From assembly GCA_964532145.1 (NCBI GenBank), contig CAZHGM010000005.1, positions 1 through 38,122 on the forward strand: a stretch of 38,122 nucleotides of DNA, written 5' to 3'. Below are positions 1 through 7,532 of the stretch, piece by piece. A program made the translations under genes and the position numbers. Numbering within the stretch: the first letter of the stretch is position 1; each line of letters opens with the position of its first letter. The stretch comes from JAPUDQ01 sp964532145 (GTDB lineage: Bacteria; Patescibacteriota; Saccharimonadia; Saccharimonadales; Saccharimonadaceae). The notes beneath the pieces are model-generated. The model did no database searches. It worked only from the letters and a program-made list of their open reading frames with translations, and was not told the DNA's origin.

Positions 1-1
1 C

Positions 2-286
2 GCAACCGGTTTTGATTCTGAATATTTCCATGAGAAAGCCGCCATGGCGCCACCTTCATTTGGCACATCACCATCACCCGCAGGAGGCATTCATACAGCA
101 CAGTCTGATGATGTCACTGAAGAAGATATCAAAAATGTCGATATGGACCTCGACAACGACCATGCTGCTCAAGTGAGTAGCAGCTTCACCGAGGAAGAAG
201 AGCCAGCCGGTAATATCTGGCACCAAGTTGACGAAGATGAATCTGACACCCCGGCATTTTTACGCCGCCGCAAGAAGAAAGAGTAA
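2..286 (+). CDS. ftsZ: Cell division protein FtsZ, C-terminal part (5' end outside window)
   Basis: This is the last 94 codons of a tubulin-like GTPase that polymerises into the division ring at mid-cell. The frame is open from base 2. It begins with ATGFD, which fits the end of the FtsZ globular domain. An acidic, low-complexity linker follows, and the tail DTPAFLRRRKKKE closely matches the conserved FtsZ C-terminal peptide (typically D-I-P-x-F-L-R) that binds FtsA and other membrane tethers. The tail carries an unusually basic end (RRRKKKE). The GTP-binding part lies upstream of the window. The internal ATG at 44 is not a real start. Only the linker and tail are visible, so the call rests on the tail motif and the neighbouring nrdR gene. 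Confidence 0.85.
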   Translation, partial: ATGFDSEYFHEKAAMAPPSFGTSPSPAGGIHTAQSDDVTEEDIKNVDMDLDNDHAAQVSSSFTEEEEPAGNIWHQVDEDESDTPAFLRRRKKKE

Positions 287-329
287 GCACAAATCCCATC
301 TCCCCAAGCATGCGACATAGTGACCATAA

Positions 330-377
330 GCGCTATATGTTGCATAAAATACACTTGCAATGCACCATATATAGGGT
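330..377 (+). promoter_or_regulatory. Candidate pair of NrdR boxes upstream of nrdR
   Basis: Two sites resemble the 16-bp NrdR box acaCwAtATaTwGtgt. The site at 362-377 (gcaCCATATATAGggt) matches 13 of 16 positions. The site at 330-345 has the core CTATATGTTG (9 of 10 core positions, 11 of 16 overall). They lie 32 bp apart start to start, about three helical turns, the spacing typical for NrdR box pairs. They sit 70-120 bp before nrdR, so autoregulation of the nrdR-nrdJ unit is inferred. Confidence 0.55.
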
Positions 378-445
378 TTATAGTAGATCCTAGCTACACA
401 CGAGGAGGTGTAGAGTGCGGTTAAAAGGATGAGGAGAGGATACGC

Positions 446-907
446 ATGAAATGCCCGCGTTGCCAAAAGGATAGTTCAAAAGTTGTCGAGTCTCGTGATG
501 CGAGTGACGGAGATGCAATACGTCGTCGCCGCGAATGCCTCGAGTGCGCTCATCGTTACACCACCTATGAGCGTGTTGAGCGACCTAATTTGGCCGTCAT
601 CAAAAAAGATGGCGAGCGTGAGTTGTTTGATCGTCACAAGCTGTTTGCTGCGATTCATCGATCAGTCGGTAAGTTTCTGACTTCAGAGCTTGAGATTGAG
701 GAGTTGGTTGGTCGAGTCGAAGACGAGCTGTATGCGCTGGGCGAAAGCGAGGTGCACTCTCGGCAAATCGGAGACTTGATATTGGCAGAGCTTGCACGTC
801 GTAACGAAGTAGCGTATGTACGGTTTGCAAGTGTTTATCGTGAGTTCAAATCAGTTGAAGAGTTTGAGCAAACCCTCCGGTCGCTGAGGTCCCAACAGAA
901 ATCCTGA
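446..907 (+). CDS. nrdR: Transcriptional repressor NrdR
   Basis: NrdR is an ATP/dATP-sensing repressor of ribonucleotide reductase genes. The 153-residue length is normal for the family. The N-terminal zinc ribbon has cysteines at 3, 6, 31 and 34 (MKCPRC and RECLEC), followed by the basic DNA-binding stretch AIRRRRE. An ATP-cone domain spans about residues 48-140, starting at LAVIKKDGERELFDRHKL. A strong ribosome site (GGAGAGG) precedes the ATG. It lies directly upstream of nrdJ, its expected target, with candidate NrdR boxes before its own start. The order ftsZ-nrdR-nrdJ links division and DNA-precursor synthesis in one region. The identification is secure. Confidence 0.95.
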   Translation: MKCPRCQKDSSKVVESRDASDGDAIRRRRECLECAHRYTTYERVERPNLAVIKKDGERELFDRHKLFAAIHRSVGKFLTSELEIEELVGRVEDELYALGESEVHSRQIGDLILAELARRNEVAYVRFASVYREFKSVEEFEQTLRSLRSQQKS

Positions 908-922
908 CCGTACAAGGTGGTA

Positions 923-947
923 CTTGATAGATAGGTAGACTATCAAG
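923..947 (+). promoter_or_regulatory. Perfect inverted repeat in the nrdR-nrdJ gap, with weak NrdR-like sites
   Basis: CTTGATAG at 923-930 and CTATCAAG at 940-947 form a perfect 8-bp inverted repeat around a 9-nt spacer. The right arm overlaps a weak NrdR-like site (937-952, 11 of 16). A second weak site starting ACACTATTTATTA lies at 958-973, 21 bp further on. The element could be an operator for nrdJ or an RNA hairpin between the genes. No U-tract follows it, so a terminator is unlikely. Confidence 0.35.
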
Positions 948-1004
948 TGTGAAACAAACACTATTTATTACTATCTATAAAAATGATAAAAGGAGAGGCA
1001 TATT

Positions 1005-3809
1005 ATGGCACAAGCAGTGTCAGCGCTTTCAATCGCGCGCTATTTTACAGAGGAAGGGACGCACCCATACGATCGGTTGACGTGGGTAAAACGAGAGTCA
1101 AAGATCGTAAACCCAGGCAATGGCAAGGTTGTCTTTGAGCAGCAGGGCGTAGAGTTTCCAGAATTCTGGAGCCAAAACGCAATTAATATTGTTGCCCAAA
1201 AGTACTTTTATGGAACGCCAGGGACACCACAGCGCGAGAAAAGTTTGCGGCAGTTGATTGACCGTGTCGCTAATACAATTACAAAACACGGCTATGATAA
1301 CGGGTATTTTGCCAGTGAGGCCGAAGCTGATACGTTTAACGCCGAGCTAAAATATATTCTGGCAACTCAGCGCGCAGCGTTCAACAGCCCGGTATGGTTC
1401 AATATCGGCACGCCGGACCGGCGCCAGCAAGCGAGCGCTTGTTTTATCCTGCATGTTGAAGATAGTTTGCCGAGTATTCTTAATTGGTACCGTGAAGAAG
1501 GCATGATATTTAAGGGCGGTAGTGGTGCTGGGCTTAACATCAGCACATTGCGTGCTAGTGTTGAGCGGCTTAGTACTAGTGGTGGTCGGGCGAGTGGGCC
1601 AGTTAGCTTTATGCGTGGAGCCGATGCCAGTGCCGGTACGATTGCGAGTGGCGGTAAAACCCGACGAGCGGCCAAGATGGTCATTCTCAACATTGACCAC
1701 CCTGATGTCGAGGAATTTATCTGGTGTAAGGCTATCGAAGAACGCAAAGCATTTGCACTGGCTGACGCCGGTTTCGATATGAGCCTGAATGGTAAAGATA
1801 TCCACTCTATTCAATACCAAAATGCCAACAACTCTGTACGCGTTACGGATGATTTCATGCGTGCTGTTGAGCACGACGAAGACTGGGAGCTGCGTGGCGT
1901 TAAGGATAAAAAAGTGTACAAAACTGTCAAAGCACGTGAGTTATTCCGACAGATCGCCGAGGCAGCATGGGAATCAGCCGATCCGGGTATGCAGTTTGAT
2001 ACAACTATTAACGACTGGCACACGACGCCTAAGGCTGGCCGTATCAACGGGTCAAATCCATGTTCTGAGTACATGCATCTTGACAATAGCGCTTGCAATC
2101 TTGCCAGTCTTAATCTGCTGAAGTTCCTCCGTGAGGATGGCAGCTTTGACATTGCAGCGTACAAACATACGGTTGATATCATTTTCTTGGCACAGGAAAT
2201 TCTTGTAGGATACAGCGAGTACCCAACCGAGTCAATCGACAAGAACACACGTCGTTTCCGCCAGCTTGGTATGGGCTATGCTAACCTCGGTGCAACATTG
2301 ATGGCCAAAGGTTTGCCATATGATTCTGACGAAGGCCGTGCATTTGCCGCTGCACTTACCGCTATTATGACAGGTCAAGGCTACGCGACGAGTGCGCGTA
2401 TCGCCAAGCGTGTCGGTCCATTTGAGGGCTATCAAAAAGATAAAGAGGGCATGAACCGAGTGCTGCGTAAGCACCGCGAAGCCGTGCATGATATTGACGC
2501 CAGCATTGTGGAAGAAGAGTTGCTGAGTGCCGCTGCACAGGTATGGGATGACGCAGTCGAATTAGGTGAAAAATACGGCATTCGTAACTCGCAAGCGACG
2601 GTGCTGGCACCGACTGGTACGATCGGATTCATGATGGACTGTGATACGACCGGTGTCGAGCCAGACTTTAGCTTGACAAAGTTCAAGACCCTGGTTGGCG
2701 GCGGTAGCATGATCATCGTCAACCAGACAATCCCTCGCGCGCTTAAAACCTTAGGGTATAGCAAAAAAGAAGCGCAGGAAATTGTCGAATACATCCACGA
2801 ACACGGCACTGTTGTCGATGCACCGTATCTTAAACAATCCGACTATGATGTGTTTGCCTGTGCGGTCGGCGACAACGCTATCCACTATATGGGCCACGTC
2901 AAAATGATGGGCGCAGTACAGCCATTCCTGTCAGGCGCTATTAGTAAAACGGTGAATATGCCAGAGAATGTGACGGTTGAAGATGTTGAGCAACTTCATC
3001 TTGATGCCTGGAAATATGGACTAAAAGCTGTGGCAATTTATCGTGATGGGAGCAAGGTCGGACAGCCACTAAGTAGCAAAAAAGCCAAAGACGAAGCTGA
3101 CGCCAAACCAAAAGTCGTTGAAAAGGTCCTGCACGTTAGCGAACGACGCGAACTGCCACGAATTCGCACAAGTAAAACGATTCAATTCAGAATCTCAGAT
3201 CTAAAAGGATTTGTGACAGTCGGAGAATTTGAGGATCATACACCAGGTGAGATCTTTATTACCGCCGCAAAGATGGGGTCAACAATGGCGGGGTTGATGG
3301 ATTCATTTGCGCGCTCAGTCAGTTACGGGCTACAGTACGGTGTGCCGCTGAAGGCCTACGTACGCGGTATGAGTAACACCAACTTTGCACCATTCGGCGC
3401 TACAGACGACCCAGCGGTTAAAACAGCAACCAGCATCGTTGATTACATCTTCCGGCGTTTGGCAATCGAATATCTCTCAATCGACGACCGTTTGGAGCTT
3501 GGTCTAGCAACACTTGAAGAGCTAGAGTCAGAGCTGAACGAGCAGCAAGCTAGTTTGCTTGAGCCGGCGTCTAATGAGCAACAACTGATGAACGTGCTAG
3601 GTGACGATAATGAGGCGAAGACGAGCGATGTCGTTCCGGGTGATCTTGGCAACAGCGAGACTGTCGAGACGACGTTTCGCACAGCTCGGGCGGAACTAAA
3701 GGTTGCTGATCAATCATCGCCACTCTGCAGTAACTGCGGCAATGTGACACAACGAGCTGGCAGCTGTTATGTCTGCACCTCGTGCGGCTCTACAACAGGC
3801 TGCTCGTAA
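1005..3809 (+). CDS. nrdJ: Adenosylcobalamin-dependent (class II) ribonucleoside-diphosphate reductase
   Basis: Class II reductase converts ribonucleotides to deoxyribonucleotides using adenosylcobalamin to generate the thiyl radical, so it needs neither oxygen nor a separate radical subunit. The 934-residue length fits single-chain NrdJ. Visible features are GGSGAGLN near residue 173, the active-site loop NPCSE at 351-355 (catalytic Cys353 and Glu355), the phosphate-binding stretch APTGTIGFM, and a C-terminal CxxC...CxxC cluster (about 908-934) that carries the redox-active cysteines. A good ribosome site (AAGGAG) precedes the ATG. No intein or frameshift is seen. No B12 synthesis genes occur here, so the cell presumably imports cobalamin. 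NrdR control is expected from the neighbour. Confidence 0.95.
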   Translation: MAQAVSALSIARYFTEEGTHPYDRLTWVKRESKIVNPGNGKVVFEQQGVEFPEFWSQNAINIVAQKYFYGTPGTPQREKSLRQLIDRVANTITKHGYDNGYFASEAEADTFNAELKYILATQRAAFNSPVWFNIGTPDRRQQASACFILHVEDSLPSILNWYREEGMIFKGGSGAGLNISTLRASVERLSTSGGRASGPVSFMRGADASAGTIASGGKTRRAAKMVILNIDHPDVEEFIWCKAIEERKAFALADAGFDMSLNGKDIHSIQYQNANNSVRVTDDFMRAVEHDEDWELRGVKDKKVYKTVKARELFRQIAEAAWESADPGMQFDTTINDWHTTPKAGRINGSNPCSEYMHLDNSACNLASLNLLKFLREDGSFDIAAYKHTVDIIFLAQEILVGYSEYPTESIDKNTRRFRQLGMGYANLGATLMAKGLPYDSDEGRAFAAALTAIMTGQGYATSARIAKRVGPFEGYQKDKEGMNRVLRKHREAVHDIDASIVEEELLSAAAQVWDDAVELGEKYGIRNSQATVLAPTGTIGFMMDCDTTGVEPDFSLTKFKTLVGGGSMIIVNQTIPRALKTLGYSKKEAQEIVEYIHEHGTVVDAPYLKQSDYDVFACAVGDNAIHYMGHVKMMGAVQPFLSGAISKTVNMPENVTVEDVEQLHLDAWKYGLKAVAIYRDGSKVGQPLSSKKAKDEADAKPKVVEKVLHVSERRELPRIRTSKTIQFRISDLKGFVTVGEFEDHTPGEIFITAAKMGSTMAGLMDSFARSVSYGLQYGVPLKAYVRGMSNTNFAPFGATDDPAVKTATSIVDYIFRRLAIEYLSIDDRLELGLATLEELESELNEQQASLLEPASNEQQLMNVLGDDNEAKTSDVVPGDLGNSETVETTFRTARAELKVADQSSPLCSNCGNVTQRAGSCYVCTSCGSTTGCS

Positions 3810-3859
3810 AAAGCAGAAACTAGATTTTGGGCTATAGATGTTAGAATAATCCAAAACAT

Positions 3860-3890
3860 CTTAAAACCGTCCTGCGAGGGCGGTTTTAAG
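3860..3890 (+). terminator. Rho-independent-like terminator after nrdJ
   Basis: A strong hairpin has stem CTTAAAACCG...CGGTTTTAAG with a GC-rich top around the loop TGCGA. The descending arm contains TTTT but no long U-tract follows. It lies 50 nt after the nrdJ stop, so it likely ends the nrdR-nrdJ transcript. Confidence 0.7.
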
Positions 3891-3944
3891 ATTGCGCGAC
3901 TCGTCCTATTTCATTTTTGAGGGCGCTCCTTCATAATGAAGGGC

Positions 3945-4205
3945 ATGAGGACATTTGTGGTATATAAAACCGAGAGCGATCATGCGCGGGATGTCATGAC
4001 GTTTTTGAGTGATTTTGAGCGACAGACACACAAGACTCTCGAATCGGTAGACCCAGACTCTGCAGAAGGGTCAGAGATCTGCCGGCTATATGATATTGTC
4101 GAGTACCCGTCGATAATTTCCGTAGACGATGACGGTGCATTACAAAATATCTGGAGGGGCTTGCCGCTGCCAACTATAAGTGAGGTGTCATACTATGTTT
4201 CATAA
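3945..4205 (+). CDS. Small thioredoxin-fold-like protein upstream of VKOR
   Basis: A cytosolic protein of about 86 residues with no recognised active-site CxxC. The C-terminal half (DIVEYPSIISVDDDGALQ, then WRGLPL) resembles the cis-proline strand and following turn of thioredoxin-like folds, where YPS/T sits beside the active site. A single cysteine occurs in SEICRLY. The start is uncertain: ATG at 3936 would add three residues, and GAAGGG overlaps the space between the two candidates. The gene overlaps the VKOR gene by 11 nt, so the two are probably co-translated and may act together in thiol-disulfide chemistry. That role is inferred from context; the missing CxxC argues against a classic thioredoxin. 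Confidence 0.6.
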   Translation: MRTFVVYKTESDHARDVMTFLSDFERQTHKTLESVDPDSAEGSEICRLYDIVEYPSIISVDDDGALQNIWRGLPLPTISEVSYYVS

Positions 4206-4827
4206 TGTCAAAAACTTTTTTACGCATGAGGATAAAAAACTGCGTGATAACCGATGGATCTTTGCCAGTATGCTCGGCGGGGCTATCCTCAGTTTGTTAG
4301 CATCGTTCGTGCTGAGCGTGGAGGCGATTGAGCTTGCAAAAAATCCGGATGCAGTCCTGAGCTGCAGTATTAATGCCGTTCTCAATTGTGCAACGGTCGG
4401 CGTTCATCCCAGTGCGCATTTATTCGGTTTTCCGAATAGCTTCCTCGGGCTGATTGCTGAGCCGGTCGTGATTACGGTGGCCATCGCCGGGCTTGCAGGT
4501 GTGCATTTTCCGCGAAAGTTCATGTTTGTGGCGCAGCTATGCTACACACTCGGGTTTATATTTGCGTTGTATCTCTTTTACACCAGCTACGTTATCATCC
4601 AGGCGCTATGCCCGTGGTGCCTGCTTGTGACGGCCACGACAACATTCGTATGGTTTGCAATCACGCGTTACAATATCCGCGAGAACAACCTCTACCTATC
4701 TGACGGAGCATCACAATGGGCAAAACAATTTATCAGCAAAGACTTTGACAAGCTTGCTTTGTTTCTGGTAGTATTTATCCTAGTTGTTGCAATTTTGGTT
4801 AAATACGGTAAAGCTTTGTTTTCTTAA
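4195..4827 (+). CDS. Vitamin K epoxide reductase (VKOR) family membrane protein
   Basis: Bacterial VKOR homologues re-oxidise DsbA-like proteins and pass electrons to quinones, supporting disulfide formation in exported proteins. The protein (210 residues) has about five hydrophobic segments. It carries the VKOR hallmarks: loop cysteines Cys57 and Cys65 (LSCSINAVLNCATVG) and the redox motif CPWC at 139-142 in a membrane helix. The ATG at 4195 is preferred over 4180 because GAGGTG lies 6 nt upstream. A C-terminal extra helix (about 187-208) follows the core. It overlaps the preceding thioredoxin-like gene and is followed 14 nt later by a DUF2177 gene. No fused thioredoxin domain is present, so the partner must be separate. 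Confidence 0.85.
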   Translation: MFHNVKNFFTHEDKKLRDNRWIFASMLGGAILSLLASFVLSVEAIELAKNPDAVLSCSINAVLNCATVGVHPSAHLFGFPNSFLGLIAEPVVITVAIAGLAGVHFPRKFMFVAQLCYTLGFIFALYLFYTSYVIIQALCPWCLLVTATTTFVWFAITRYNIRENNLYLSDGASQWAKQFISKDFDKLALFLVVFILVVAILVKYGKALFS

Positions 4828-4841
4828 ACGGAGGAGCTGCT

Positions 4842-5237
4842 ATGGATTTTATCGTTCGTTTTATGGTTAGTGCGGCTGTCATGGCAGTAATTGATGCGGT
4901 GTGGCTCAGTGTCATAGCTAATAAGTTCTACAAGAGTCAGATTGGGACATTACTGCTCGATAAGCCGCATATTCCCGCCGCCGTTATATTCTATGTCATT
5001 TATGTCATCGGTATTGTGGTGTTCGTACTAACGCCTGCACTCGAGAAAGGGTCGTGGCGGTACGCCCTTGGGTACGGCGCGTTATTTGGATTTGTCGCGT
5101 ACGCTACATATGATCTAACTAATCTCGCAACGCTTAAAGGATGGACGATCAAGCTGGTTGTAGTGGATCTACTCTGGGGCGCATTCCTCACTGCTATCGT
5201 GGCCGGTGCAAGTTTCTGGTTCTTGCACCGTGGCTGA
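4842..5237 (+). CDS. DUF2177 family membrane protein
   Basis: A 131-residue protein with four hydrophobic helices. The family-specific sequence YATYDLTNLATLKGW lies near residues 87-101, followed by the charged-hydrophobic helix VVVDLLWGAFLTAIVAG. These match the DUF2177 family, whose biochemical role is unknown. An excellent ribosome site (GGAGGAG) precedes the ATG. It lies between VKOR and a DUF1295 gene in what looks like one operon. DUF2177 and DUF1295 genes often occur near lipid-modifying enzymes in other bacteria, so a membrane-lipid role is possible but unproven. Confidence 0.8.
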   Translation: MDFIVRFMVSAAVMAVIDAVWLSVIANKFYKSQIGTLLLDKPHIPAAVIFYVIYVIGIVVFVLTPALEKGSWRYALGYGALFGFVAYATYDLTNLATLKGWTIKLVVVDLLWGAFLTAIVAGASFWFLHRG

Positions 5238-6084
5238 TTGGAATTTACAGTGGTGGCCAGTGGTTGTTATAAGCCTCGTCTATGGATTTGTGGCGGCTGC
5301 AGTATTTTTGAGTGTTGCATTTATGGTTGCCAGACACATCAAGCGGTACGATTTGATCGACAGCGCGTGGGGCATGACATTTGTGGTGATACTGACGGCG
5401 TGGTCGCTATTTTTTCGAGCCTATCATCCAGCCAACAATCTATTTCACGGTTTGATCGCGACGATGGTGCTGATGTGGGCGGTGCGGCTAAGCTGGCATA
5501 TTTTTTTGCGGTTTTTGCGCTCATCTAAAGAGGATAAACGGTATATCGATCTGCGATCGACATGGAAATCACGCAGTGATGGTGCAGTATTCCGCAAAAT
5601 TTACATGACGCAGGCGCTGCTGGCGACGGTTGTATCAATACCGATACTGTACATATTACTGACAATTACTGGCCGAGCGACTCCTATTAAAATAACAAGT
5701 ATCATAATTGTAGGTGTTGCAGTATGGGCTATTGGGCTGATGTGGGAAGTTGTAGCGGACCATCAGCTACGTCAATTTTTGCTCAACAAGAACAATCGTG
5801 GCCGCACGATGCAGTCTGGTTTGTGGGCGTATTCGCGCCATCCAAATTATTTCGGCGAAATAGCGTTGTGGTGGGGGATTGGTCTGGTCGCACTCGGTGT
5901 CTCGGGCAGTCTGTTGAGCCTGGTCGGGCCTGCAGTGCTGACATACTTGATCATTGGCGTTTCGGGCATCCCGCCTGCCGAAAAAAGGACGAGCAATCGG
6001 CAGGGCTGGACCGATTACAAACAACGTACGAGTATATTGTTTCCTTGGCCGCCGAAAACCATCGATTGCAAAAACAAACCATAA
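5230..6084 (+). CDS. DUF1295 / steroid 5-alpha-reductase-like membrane protein
   Basis: A multi-helix membrane protein of about 284 residues. The C-terminal half has the family signature: SGLWAYSRHPNYFGE, then ALWWGIGLVAL and a conserved tail ending TSILFPWPPK. These residues belong to the DUF1295 / isoprenylcysteine methyltransferase-like group, which includes NADPH-dependent lipid reductases and methyltransferases. The substrate is unknown. The start is uncertain: GTG at 5230 overlaps the DUF2177 stop by 8 nt, and GTG at 5206 is also in frame. No clear ribosome site favours either, so translational coupling is likely. Confidence 0.8.
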   Translation: MADWNLQWWPVVVISLVYGFVAAAVFLSVAFMVARHIKRYDLIDSAWGMTFVVILTAWSLFFRAYHPANNLFHGLIATMVLMWAVRLSWHIFLRFLRSSKEDKRYIDLRSTWKSRSDGAVFRKIYMTQALLATVVSIPILYILLTITGRATPIKITSIIIVGVAVWAIGLMWEVVADHQLRQFLLNKNNRGRTMQSGLWAYSRHPNYFGEIALWWGIGLVALGVSGSLLSLVGPAVLTYLIIGVSGIPPAEKRTSNRQGWTDYKQRTSILFPWPPKTIDCKNKP

Positions 6085-6123
6085 GTAGTATGCTGTAAGC
6101 ATCTTTGAGGGAGGGTACTACTA

Positions 6124-6627
6124 ATGGTAAAATCAGTTCCATATAAACATGCGTGGCAGGCGCTGGCCGTTACGCGGATTGCTTTAGGATTTGTATTTTT
6201 ATGGGCGTTTGTAGACAAAATGTTCGGACTAGGCTTTGCAACTGCCGCTGAAAAAGCGTGGGTTAATGGCGGATCACCAACAGCGGGCTTCTTAAAAATG
6301 GGGGTTAATCCTGACAGCCCATTCGCAGCGTTCTTTAACGGTCTAGCAGGGCAGGCATGGGTTGACTGGCTCTTTATGCTCGGTCTGCTCGGCATCGGTC
6401 TTGCGCTCGTATGCGGTATCGGGCTTCGTATTGCGGCGGCTACGGGTACGCTGTTACTGCTTATGATGTGGGCAGCCGAAATACCACTTGAGAACAATCC
6501 GGTCATTGATGACCATATTGTGTATGCACTTATGCTATGGGTGTTTGCATTCGGACGACGTGAATGGAGTTTCACCGAATGGTGGCTGAGTAAGAAAGCT
6601 GTCAAGAACAATAGCTGGTTGTGGTAA
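6124..6627 (+). CDS. DoxX-like family membrane protein
   Basis: A 167-residue membrane protein with about four helices. It has the early helix RIALGFVFLWAFVDK, a central GLLGIGLALVCGIGLRIAAATG region and a helix near NPVIDDHIVYALMLWVFA, all typical of DoxX / TQO small-subunit-like proteins. Members take part in quinone-linked thiol or thiosulfate oxidation or in membrane redox complexes; the exact role here is not known. A strong ribosome site (GGGAGGG) precedes the ATG. It closes the redox block begun by VKOR and is followed by a terminator hairpin. A link to disulfide or quinone redox balance is inferred from this position. Confidence 0.8.
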   Translation: MVKSVPYKHAWQALAVTRIALGFVFLWAFVDKMFGLGFATAAEKAWVNGGSPTAGFLKMGVNPDSPFAAFFNGLAGQAWVDWLFMLGLLGIGLALVCGIGLRIAAATGTLLLLMMWAAEIPLENNPVIDDHIVYALMLWVFAFGRREWSFTEWWLSKKAVKNNSWLW

Positions 6628-6664
6628 AAGATGAGAATACAGAATTTGGAATATGGAATATAGT

Positions 6665-6702
6665 AAATAAATACGGTCAAGTCCACGATCGTATTTATTT
6701 TT
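6665..6702 (+). terminator. Terminator hairpin after the DoxX-like gene
   Basis: AAATAAATACG (6665-6675) and CGTATTTATTT (6690-6700) form a perfect 11-bp stem with a 14-nt loop, followed by T residues. The stem is AT-rich, so termination may be moderate. It lies just before the promoter of the T-box operon. Confidence 0.6.
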
Positions 6703-6716
6703 CACAACAGATGAGG

Positions 6717-6722
6717 TATAAT
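6717..6722 (+). promoter_or_regulatory. -10 box for the T-box/SGNH/ileS operon
   Basis: Perfect TATAAT. The -35 region 17 bp upstream (TTTATT, 6694-6699) is weak. The predicted transcript would begin near 6728-6730, a few nt before the T-box stem I. Confidence 0.6.
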
Positions 6723-6729
6723 TGAGTAC

Positions 6730-6910
6730 AAGGCATTTGAGTGGTTATCACCCACGAGCTATTGGAAGAAATCCTTTTGGAAAGTAGAACCGATCGGTAT
6801 CGGCACGACAGACCGAACAAATGAAGTGCTAAGAATCCTTTCTTAGAAACTGGATGGTACCACCGCCAACTGGCGGTTCCAGTAGCTACGAAGGGATTTT
6901 TAATTGGAGG
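6730..6910 (+). ncRNA. T-box riboswitch leader, isoleucine-specific, ultrashort stem I, translational type
   Basis: This leader senses uncharged tRNA-Ile. Stem I is very short: GTGG (6741-6744) pairs with CCAC (6752-6755), and the 7-nt loop holds the AUC specifier (6747-6749), complementary to anticodon GAU. A stem II/IIA-B region follows, including CGGT 6795-6798 with ACCG 6812-6815. Stem III is CTAAGAA/TTCTTAG (6829-6846). The antisequestor pairs CTGGA (6850-6854) with TCCAG (6878-6882) and ACCGCC (6862-6867) with GGCGGT (6872-6877), leaving the bulge UGGUACC (6855-6861); UGGU would pair the tRNA ACCA end. In the alternative fold CCGCCAA (6863-6869) pairs with UUGGAGG (6904-6910), hiding the ribosome site. 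This matches actinobacterial ileS class II T-boxes in outline. Confidence 0.88.
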
Positions 6911-6914
6911 AGAC

Positions 6915-7532
6915 ATGAAAACGGTGCTGATCTATGGTGATAGTAATACTTTCGGTGAAACGGCATTTGCCAAGAAGCCGCGCCTTGGTATGGACGAACG
7001 TTGGGCGGGAATTGTTGCCGGACGACTGTCAGGGAAGGCTCAGATAATCGCCGAAGGCTTTAGCGGGCGGAGTGCCGGGGACTTACAGGTGGGACGCAAA
7101 GGGCATGCCAATGGTCATCAACATTTCCCGACAATTTATGGGAGCCATAAACCGATTGATGTATTAGTTATTGCGCTTGGTACAAATGACTGTAAGATAC
7201 GATTTAATCGCACGGTAAACGAAATAATGGGAGACCTTAGGTGGTATGAGCAGCAGGCACGACGTGAAAATAAGTTGGATGCACATGCGCCAAATCCCCA
7301 TGTTATATTTATTACTCCACCGAATTTTGAAGATACAAATTATGATGATCCATACTTTTATGGACGAATGATGTTACGTAATAAACTTGTTGAGCAGATG
7401 GAGCACGAGTCGTCAATGGAAACCTTGCGTATCGATGAAATTGATCTCACCGAAGATGGGGTGCATTTTTCTCTGACGGGGCATCAGCAAATGGCGGATA
7501 ACGTATACGAAAAATTAAAGGAGATGGTATGA
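6915..7532 (+). CDS. SGNH/GDSL-family hydrolase
   Basis: A 205-residue esterase/lipase-like enzyme of the SGNH fold, without a signal peptide, so probably cytosolic. Block I is GDSN with nucleophile Ser10. Block III is GTND with Asn91. Block V is DGVHFS with catalytic Asp181 and His184. The natural substrate is unknown; members cleave acyl esters or deacetylate sugars. It is the first gene after the T-box, with ribosome site TTGGAGGAG, and its stop overlaps the ileS start (ATGA). It is therefore expected to rise with ileS when tRNA-Ile is uncharged. A functional tie to tRNA charging, such as hydrolysing a misacylated or modified compound, is only a speculation from context. Confidence 0.88.
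   Translation: MKTVLIYGDSNTFGETAFAKKPRLGMDERWAGIVAGRLSGKAQIIAEGFSGRSAGDLQVGRKGHANGHQHFPTIYGSHKPIDVLVIALGTNDCKIRFNRTVNEIMGDLRWYEQQARRENKLDAHAPNPHVIFITPPNFEDTNYDDPYFYGRMMLRNKLVEQMEHESSMETLRIDEIDLTEDGVHFSLTGHQQMADNVYEKLKEMV

Noticed and set aside
1347..1874. Long minus-strand open frame (175 codons) inside nrdJ
   Set aside because: It lies opposite a gene with clear catalytic motifs, has no ribosome site and reads as low-complexity threonine-rich sequence. It is a shadow of nrdJ codon usage.
6015..6686. 223-codon minus-strand open frame opposite the DoxX-like gene
   Set aside because: It covers a membrane protein gene with a good ribosome site and the terminator hairpin after it. The translation shows no domain.
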